From Telopea speciosissima (taxonomy: Eukaryota; Streptophyta; Magnoliopsida; Proteales; Proteaceae): a stretch of 64,000 bases of DNA. Position 1 is the first letter of the stretch. Each line of letters starts with the position of its first letter. Below the pieces are notes generated by a model that saw only the letters and a list, made by a program, of their open reading frames with translations, did no database searches and was not told the origin of the DNA. The position numbers were made by a program, and so were the translations under genes. Where the stretch lies: NCBI RefSeq assembly GCF_018873765.1, contig NC_057922.1, forward strand, positions 15,575,563-15,639,562, in the 5' to 3' direction. Shown here in pieces: positions 12,101 to 21,100 of the stretch.

Positions 12101-15100
12101 ATACAAAATTTTTACTATTAATACTCTTAGTAAGAATATCGGCTAACTAATCCCCAAACTGAACAAATGGAATGCATATTACTCCTTGATCCAGCTTCTC
12201 CTTGATGAATTGCCGAACGATCTCAATATGCTTGGTGTGATTGTGTTGCACAGGGTTATGGGCAATACTTATTGCTGATTTGCTATCACAGTACAGGCAC
12301 ATAAGCGGCTTAACAAAATCACATAAATCGTGAAGAAGTCCTTGCAGCCAAAGGAGCTCACAAATACCATGGGCCATAGCTCGAAATTCTGCTTCAACAC
12401 TGGATCAGACAACAACATATTGCTTCTTTCTCCTCCAGGTCACTAGATTCACCACTAACAAAGGTACACTATCCCGAGGTAGACCTCCTGTCATCCAGAC
12501 ATTCTGCCCAGTTTGCAGAGCAGTGTAGGCCTCAACTCGTAGACCCTGTGGAGAAAAGAGGACACCTTTCCTGGGGGCAAACTTCAAATATCTCAGGATC
12601 CTATATGTTGCCTCTAGATGAGCGGAGTGAAGATCATGCATATACTAGCACCCACACTAATTGCAAACGCTATATCAGGCCGTGTGTGATAAGTATATCA
12701 AACGACCAACCAATCTCTGATAGCTGCCTCTATCCACGGGATCTCCATCCTTACTCTTTAGGTGAGTATTTGGCTCCAAAGGGGTATCTGCAGGCTTACA
12801 CCCCAAAATCCATGTTTCAGATAACAAGTCAAGAATATACTTCTGTTGTGAGAGGAAGATAACTTGAGCTGAATAAGCGACCTCAATCTCAAGGAAAGAT
12901 TTAAATTTCCCTAAATCCTTAATCTCAAATTCTGTCCCCAAATAGGTCTTCAACTTATATCATCAACATCACTTCCAGTTATGACAATGGTGCCTACATA
13001 AACAATCAATACTGTGATGTGCTGACCTCTCTTCTTGATAAACAAAGTACCGTCAACATCTCTTTGTTTGTAGCCAATCAACACCATCGCTCTATGGAAA
13101 TGTCCAAACCAAGCTCTTGGTGACTGTTTTAGACCGTATAGAGATTTCTTGAGACGACATACTTTGCATTTTGTTTCTTTAGCAGCAAAACCCGAAGGAA
13201 TGTCCATGTAAACCTCCTCTTCAAGCTCCCCATGAAGAAAGCCATTCTTCACGTCCAATTGTTGAAAATCCCAACCTTAGTTGCACAAGAGATGATAACT
13301 CTGACAGTATTCATCTTTGCTTCTGGAGCAAAGGTTTCTTGATAGTCGATCCCATGTGTCTGAGTGAAACCTCTAGCAAAGCTGCACAAGAGATGATAAC
13401 TCTGACAGTATTCGTCTTTTCTTCTGGAGCAAAGGTTTCTTGATAGTCGATTCCATGTGTCTGAGTGAATCCTCTAGCAACTAGTTTTGCCTTATATCTT
13501 TCCACTGTTCCATCTACCTTATGTTTGACAGTGAACACCCATTTGCAACCAACCGATTATTTTCCTAGAGGAAGACTCACCATATCCCACTTGTCATTTT
13601 TTCCAATGTCCTCATTTCTTCAGTCATTGCATCTTTCCATCTTGAATTGGTCGTTGCTTCCTACCAGGTGGTAGGGATGGAAATAGAAGACAAGGTGGAT
13701 ACAAAAGCATGGAATGATGGGGAAAGAGACTCATAAGGAACGACATTAAAAATGGGATGCTGAGTACAAGTTCTACGGGGTTTATGAATAGCAATCGGTA
13801 AATCTAGAGTAGGATCCAAAGGAAACTTACCAGGAGGAGTTGGTGAAGAATTTTGATCAGAGAGCAACTGGTTAGGTGCAATGGTGGTAGTATTGTCAAC
13901 TTGCTTTTGTTTATGCCACGTTCCTCTGCAAAAAAAACTTCAAGGTGTCAGATTTCCTAGTCTTCCCCTGGACCTTAGATTGCTCCTGTTCCTGCCCTGT
14001 TATTCTCCATCCTCGAGTTTAACCAATGTATCTTCTACCATGGGAACATCAAGAGAAGTAATCAAGGGCAGCTCTTCATTGGTAGACTCCCCCTGAAGAG
14101 GAGCAGGAGATGGAAAATACGCCTATCTCCCAAAAAACAAAATCCATAGTGATAAGCAACTTTCTGGAGGGAGGATGATAGCACTTGTATCTCTTCTGGG
14201 TAGCAGAATAACTAAAAAAATGCAATGCAACCCCTTTGGATCAAATTTGCCACGTTCATGGTGATTCCGAGAAAAACAACACACCCAAAAACCTTAGGAG
14301 GCACCACAAAAATCGAAGAGCCCAATAACACTTTAATGGGGCAGCGGAATGACAAAACCCATGAGGGCAGCCGATTGATAAGGTATGCTGCTATCAGTAC
14401 AACATCACCCCAAAAACGAGGTGGAACATTCATGGCAAACATTAGGGATCTGGCTACCTCTAAGAGATGTCGATATTTCCTTTTTGCAACGCCATTCTGA
14501 GCTGGAGTATCCACGCAACTCGTTTGGTGGATAATACCATGGGTGGACAAATATGCCTGAAATTATCCATCAATATATTCCTTCCCATTGTCAGACTGAA
14601 GTATCTTCATCTTGGCATCAAATTGCGTTTGAACCATTTTGTGGAATAATTGAAAACAAAAAAAATATATCATTTTTCTGGTGCATAAGATGAACCCAGG
14701 TGGTACAACAAACAATCTATGAAAGTTACAAACCACCTATCACCAGAAGTGGAAACATAACGGCCAGGGCCCCATACATCAGAGTGAATCAAACTAAAAG
14801 GAACCAAACTGCGATTATCAGAAATAGGATAAATTGCTCAAGTTTGCTTTGCAAAAGTGCAAGCATCACAAACAAAATTATTGTGCTTACAAGTCTTTAC
14901 TAAATTGGGAAATAAAACAGATAAAACGCCTAAAGGGGGATGGACCAAACAACGATGCCACCGATGTAATACGAATCAGATTGGGAAACTACCAGCCACT
15001 TTAGCACAACCAATCGTATTTCCCGTCACCAAGTTCTAAAGAAAGACAATGATCAAGAAAAAAAATGTTACTTTGCAATTGAGGTCCCGTGTATGACTAC

Positions 15101-18100
15101 TATTAGTAAGTAAATTAGTAGAAAACTTGGGAACATGCTAAACAGAAGAGAGGGACAATGATGGAGTGCATTTGATCGTACCCTTCCTAGGAATAGAAGA
15201 AAGGGCACCATCAGCCACTTGAACTTTGGTATTACCTGATAAAGGAGAGTATTGGGAAAATTGAGTGGGCAAACCAGTCGTGTGGTCAGTAGCCCCTAAG
15301 TTAATGATCCAAGAATTGGTTGTGACGGAGGAGCTATTGGCCACAGAAGGAAAAAAAAAAAAACCTAGGTGGTTAGAAGTAGACGGTTCAGGTCCCTGAC
15401 AGGGAAGTGGCTGAGGCTGCAGATGGAGCCGGTGAAGATGAGTCCAACCGAGTCACCAGACTACGCAGAGTATTGAGAACCTCCTGAGAAAGAGATTGGT
15501 CAGCAGCATTGTCTTTAGATGAAGTATGATGTGCTCTAACAGAAGAGGGATGACTTTGTCCGTGACCCCGAGGGTCAGTGGGACGCCCATGTAATTTCCA
15601 ACACTTTTCACGGGTATGACGTTCCTTGCCACAATAGTCACACTTCACTGGAGCTCAATTAGAAGGAGGACGATCACCAATACCATGAGAGAGACCACCA
15701 TGGGATAAATTTTGAGAACCTAGTAGCCAAGGCTGATCGTTCCTGCGAAATTGGGTGAACTTTGGCATTATGATGACTTTCCTCTAATTGTGCCATGACA
15801 TAAGCCTGCTCAAGTGTTGGAAAGGGATCCCGATTCAGGACATGAGCCCGAATCTGATCAAATTCAATGTTAAGTCCTGCAAGAAAGTCGAAGACACGGA
15901 GACCATCCTCCCATTTTTTAAAGGGAAAATATCTATCCCCTCCCCTCTAAGTTTGCCTAATATCAATCCGGTACCCAAGTTTTGAAAAATATCTACCCCC
16001 TCCCCTACTGTATAAAGATTATATCAACCGTACCCCAACCGTTAAAAACCTCCATTAAGTGATGACATGGCATGTACAAAATTTTTAAAACCCCAAAATA
16101 CCCTTCACATAACTTTATTTCAATTTTACCCCTTCCCTACTTTCCCTTTTCGTCTTCTTCTCCCATTTCCTCTGTGTTGCTTCTTCTTCTTCTTCCGCTA
16201 GCACCACCATCATCGCCACCCCTGCCGCCTCCGATCCTCTTCTACCGCCGCCACCACCACCACCACCACCACCACCACCACACCGCCGAAACCCCTCCTG
16301 CGAAACATATGCCAAATATATTTCTGATTCTTCACTCTTTTTTTCCCTGTTGGCTAAGTTGACAACTCAGAAATGGATTAGTTGAATCAATCGATTTGAA
16401 TCGGAATGACCATCGATCCTGAATCCAGTCAATCCGACCCAGTAATTCAAGGTCATTTTTATCGATTTTAGGTTGATACTTGCCTGTTTCAGGCCTATTT
16501 GCAACATTTTTAACTATCAGGAATTGCCGTAACTACCTTTGGTTATGAAGATTAAGGCACTGTTTATGGGCATCACGTCCCAGCTCTAACGTTTCACTGG
16601 AACTGTAAAAAAATAACGAATGCTTGTTCGTCCGAACTTCAATTTTTGGCATTCAGCTCAGAGAAAAATTCTTTTAACATCAATAAGTATCGTTGGACGA
16701 GGAAAACCCAATAGCAACAAAACCCAACTAGAGATGTTTCCCCAGAAGGGATTCTGCGTGTCTTCCCTCCTCATTTCTGCTACTACTGTTAATGGCTACT
16801 GGAGCTGTTGGGTTTGGTTCAATGGTTTCGATCTCCGCCGCGTTCGGAGAAGAACGGTTTTTCTTCTCTCTATTCATTTAGTGTAGAATAAATGGGAAGA
16901 GGGAAGAAACTGGGTGGATGGCACATTAGAAAAGAAAAGACAAACAAGATATAAGAAAGAAAAAAAAAGGAAGAATAAAGTAGACGAAATGCAGTGAGTA
17001 GGACAAATGAAGAGAGAAGAAACGAGGAGGGTGGGACACTAGAGAAGAAAAGACAAAATGGATGATCGGAGATTTAACAGGCATGGTTGAATTCGGTGCT
17101 TTGTTGACTAAGTGGAGGATGGGGAAGACTCTATGTCACTAATGTGGGCGGTGGAGCTGCTTGCAATTAATGGCACCAGTATTGCGGTGGATAGGAGGAG
17201 TGGCGATGGGGCAAGGATGCGAGACGAAACTAAGAATCGCATTGGGGTCGACACGGTCACACGAGGCGGAGAAATGGTGGGATAGACACGACGGTGCGGA
17301 TGGTGTCCTGTGGTGAAGCTGATGATTGATTCGAGGCATCAGTGGCTTATGACGGTGCAAATGGTGATGGCTGGGATTGTATTTGGTGATGGATTGGAGA
17401 CGGCAGAGGTGGAGGTGGTGCTAGCGGAAGACGAAGGAGCAGCACAGAGGAAAAATAGGAAATGGGAAAAGAAGACGAAAAGGGAAAGTAGGGATGGGTA
17501 AAATTGGAATAAAGTTACATGAAGGGTATTTTGGGGTTTTAAAATTTTTGTACATGCCATGTCATTACTTAATGGTGCTTTTTAATGGTTGGGGTACGGT
17601 TGATATAATCTTTATAAAGTAGGGGAGGGGGTAGACATTTTTCAAAACTTGGGTACTGGATTGATATTAGGCAAACTTAGAGGGGAGGGGGTAGATATTT
17701 TCCCTTTTTTAAATGTTGTAACATCAGTATCACATGTAGCGGTAAAGACCCCATAACAATCTAACTGTTGCCACAAGCTATGTAGAGTTGAATAATACTG
17801 GGATAGAGATAACTCCCCTTGTTTGGTAGAATGAATTTTCTAACAAAGTTCATAACACTAAACAGCATTACCGACCTGGGAGTACGTGTCTTTGTCTGTC
17901 TTCCACATTTTGGTGGCAGTATCAAGAAGTAAATAGCCCTGGCCATGGTAGGATCCATGGAGTTGATGAGATTAGACATCACAACAAAGTTTGATGTCAT
18001 CCATTTATCTTGGGCACGACCAGCAGTGGTAGGCATAGCAGTAGCTCCTGTAAGGTAGCCAAAAAGACCATGAGCACCAATGGCCAGGAAGCAAGATCGC

Positions 18101-21100
18101 GCCCACATCAAATAATTGCTCCCATTTAATTTAATGGAGCTAGCAGGGAACGGAAGAAGATCACGTTGGTTGACTTCTTCCTGTCCAGTAGATATGGAGG
18201 AGATCTCGAAATCACTCATGGTTGCTGGTCAGAGACGTACCCATATTTTTCCATCACGACGCGCATATCGTGTCATTGAGAAAAATCACCAATACAAGAG
18301 GTCTCCCACGAGACGTCACCTATAATCGCCCTGCCCTTGTCAAAGAAGCTTCAGTGCTCGCCTTACGAGCGAAGAATTTCAAGAGTGATTCGGAACACCC
18401 CTTGAAATGAAATTTCTAAAACCGAGGCGAGCGGAGTGAGAGAAATAGGGTGAATCGCTCACAAAATCTGCTCGTTGAGTGTTGGACCCTCTTCGGCCAA
18501 CACATCATGGATCCAAAAGAGAACATCAACCTCTGAAAATCGAAAAATAATCCGATCATGGAATGTTAAAAAATCCCCTTGGGAGGAGTAACTCACCCCC
18601 AAGGGTGAAACTGAGAGAGAGGCGAGAATGGTGGAGCCTCTAGAAGTGGTGGGAGGCGGTGAAGGGTGTAGGTGACGGAGGCAGTGAAGGGTAAAGGTGG
18701 CGGAGGTGGTGAAGGGTGTAGGTGGCGGAGGCGGTGGTTAGAACTGAGAAGAGAAGGGAGAGATGGTGGTGGCGCCAATTGGTGCCAGCGACGCAGAAAC
18801 CGGGAAGAAGACAGAGAGAGCCTAGCATTTCGAGATGAGAACCATTAGGGTTTAGGTCCTGAAGTGGATCCTCTCTCTAATACCATGTTGTGATTTGAGA
18901 ATATTGGCTTGTGACTAATTGATCACAGCCCCTCTTTTTTTTTTTTTGATGAAAAAAAAAACAAAGTATATTACTAGAAAAGCTAATGGCTAAATCCTGT
19001 CCATACTGAATAATATTACAGTTATCCAAAATGGCCTTTTGAGGCCAAATCCCTAATCGTACTGTTTAAGGTAGGGTCATGATTCCAAAAAAAACTTAAC
19101 ACTAGTAAAGTTGGTGGTTAATTCACAGCCCCTCTTTATTTATAATAGACGAGATAACATTCTAGAATAGGAACAAGGACAGAAATACCCCAAGAGCAAA
19201 ATTACCCTTGAACCCATTTTACAACGTGAACATATAGACACACATGGAACACCTTTCTACTGATTAATGTCATCAGTTGGTGATCTCATATGAAGCACAC
19301 ACCAACTCAAAATGGAACATTTTGGGGGCATGTAAACAAGCCAAATGTATGTATGCCAGCTAACAATCTCTGACCTATACCTAAGTGAATTCCATGTAGA
19401 TTTAGCGGTAAACCTTCCCTGAAGAGAAGGCTTCCAAAGAAGCAAGTCATCATGATCTAGAGCAGGCGAAATAGATTTCTTAGCAGAGGAAAGTATATTT
19501 TATATGAACATAAAAGAAGCAATAGGAAAAGCCACGAACACCTATCTGAGATGAAATCAGAAACCCTAGTTGAGTGGTGATGCAGATCTGAAGACTTATT
19601 CAAGGAAGAAGAAGTCCAAGTGAGTAGGCCAATCCATGGCCTACTAGTTGCTGTTTTGTTTATGCTTTGTTTTTTTTTTAAGTCCTTTGTTTTGTTAGTT
19701 GAACCATTGTGCAATATTTGGTTCAATTTAAGTCATTTTATTTCTGTATTTCAAGTCTTATCAGTTTTTAAGTAATTAGTTTGGGTCCACACCTCTCCAC
19801 ACATAAGAAAGGTTGTGCAATGTAAGTTGAGTCGGCTAGGGGATGTCCTTTTCCAACTCAAAGTCTGAGTTTTACCCTTACAAATAAAATCATGCGTGTG
19901 GGGGGTCATTACCTTTCATATGATTTGAATTTAGAAGCTGCTGCTCTGCAACTTGCCTTCTCCATTGAAGATTGGCCTTGTGTTTGATCAAATGTTGAAG
20001 GAATCAGTGTTTGATCTGTTGACAACTTGTGTGGTGTGAAGCCTGGGTGGATCGTTTGCCTGTTTTTCTAGATTCTCTACTGCTGTTCTATTGGTTTGAA
20101 TCCAGATTTCAAGTTATTGCCATTAACAAGTAAGCATACTGTCAAACCTGCAACTAGAACCAATCTCCTTCTAGAAGATCACAGACTAGGTATTTTCTAG
20201 ATTAAGGAAACCAGCCACTCGATTGACTTAAGATGTTTACCATACATCCATCAACCTTTGAAAGGAGATCGATTCAATTTTGGCCTAATTTCTGTGGTCT
20301 GATTTGAAGATATCATCCTTATTCCCATTTTGCCCCTACCCCCATTAACACACTATTTCAGTCCTTTAAGCCTTAACCGATTCTGGATTCACCCTCTAAT
20401 TAGCTACTGTTTTCAGAATACATTATACCTGAGATCAGTAGATTAGTGTCACCTTCTGAACCCTAATTTCAGTACCCTAATTTACTATATTACCCCTACT
20501 CCTAAGTCCTATTGACAGTAGGATTGGCATTTAGTTACTGTTTCATTCATCCAATTTTGTTCAAACTTTTAGCAGACCATCCCCTTAATACCTACCCCAT
20601 ACGACCTCCATCACAGCCCCGTCCTGTTATCTATTTGATTGCTATCTTAGTTTACCCTAACCTGAACCTATCCTTTGAAGAAAGATCTTGTTATTGGCTA
20701 TTGATTTGAGCATTGAAACTGGTACTACATTAAGTAGTCTTGGAACACATGGAGAGGAAGATTTGCAGATTCAACTATTGGATATTTACCCAACCAACTC
20801 ACTCTCAAAAAATCGATTTATTTGCCATTACCATCCATCAGTCTAATATTATGGGAAAAGAAATACCATACTCTTTTAATACCCTGCCAGATTGTGGAGC
20901 AAAAATTATTGGCTTTAGGTAACTAAAATATTTGACTTGCATAAAAATGGCAAAAAAGGGTACTGCCAGATTTTGTTTCCCAACAGAGCTTTAGAAGCAT
21001 GCATTTGTTAGTGCCCCTCAATTTTCTGATTCTCGAACCCACTTCATAAATTGGCTTACAAATTGTATCCCATTTAACCACCACAGATTTGGAAATATTT

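Larger units (their letters stand above)
11906..19226 (-). mobile_element. Ty1-copia retrotransposon, decayed, TSD TGAAC
   Basis: Flanked by TGAAC at 11901-11905 and 19227-19231. LTRs are 11906-12046 (141 bp) and 18886-19226 (the same sequence plus a 185-bp insert). Gene order on the minus strand is gag, protease, integrase, RT, RNase H, which is copia order. A tRNA-Met-type primer site (tggtattagag) adjoins the 5' LTR at about 18875-18885, and a purine tract (ttgaggggcag) precedes the 3' LTR at 12047-12057. The LTRs differ at about nine of 141 positions by eye. Stops, frameshifts and lost catalytic residues make it inactive. A MULE interrupts the gag region at 15923-17704. Confidence 0.9.

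Noticed and set aside
16072-16362. Open frames with poly-His or poly-Gly
   Set aside because: They translate a CAC/GTG trinucleotide tract in the TIR of the MULE, with no conserved protein.
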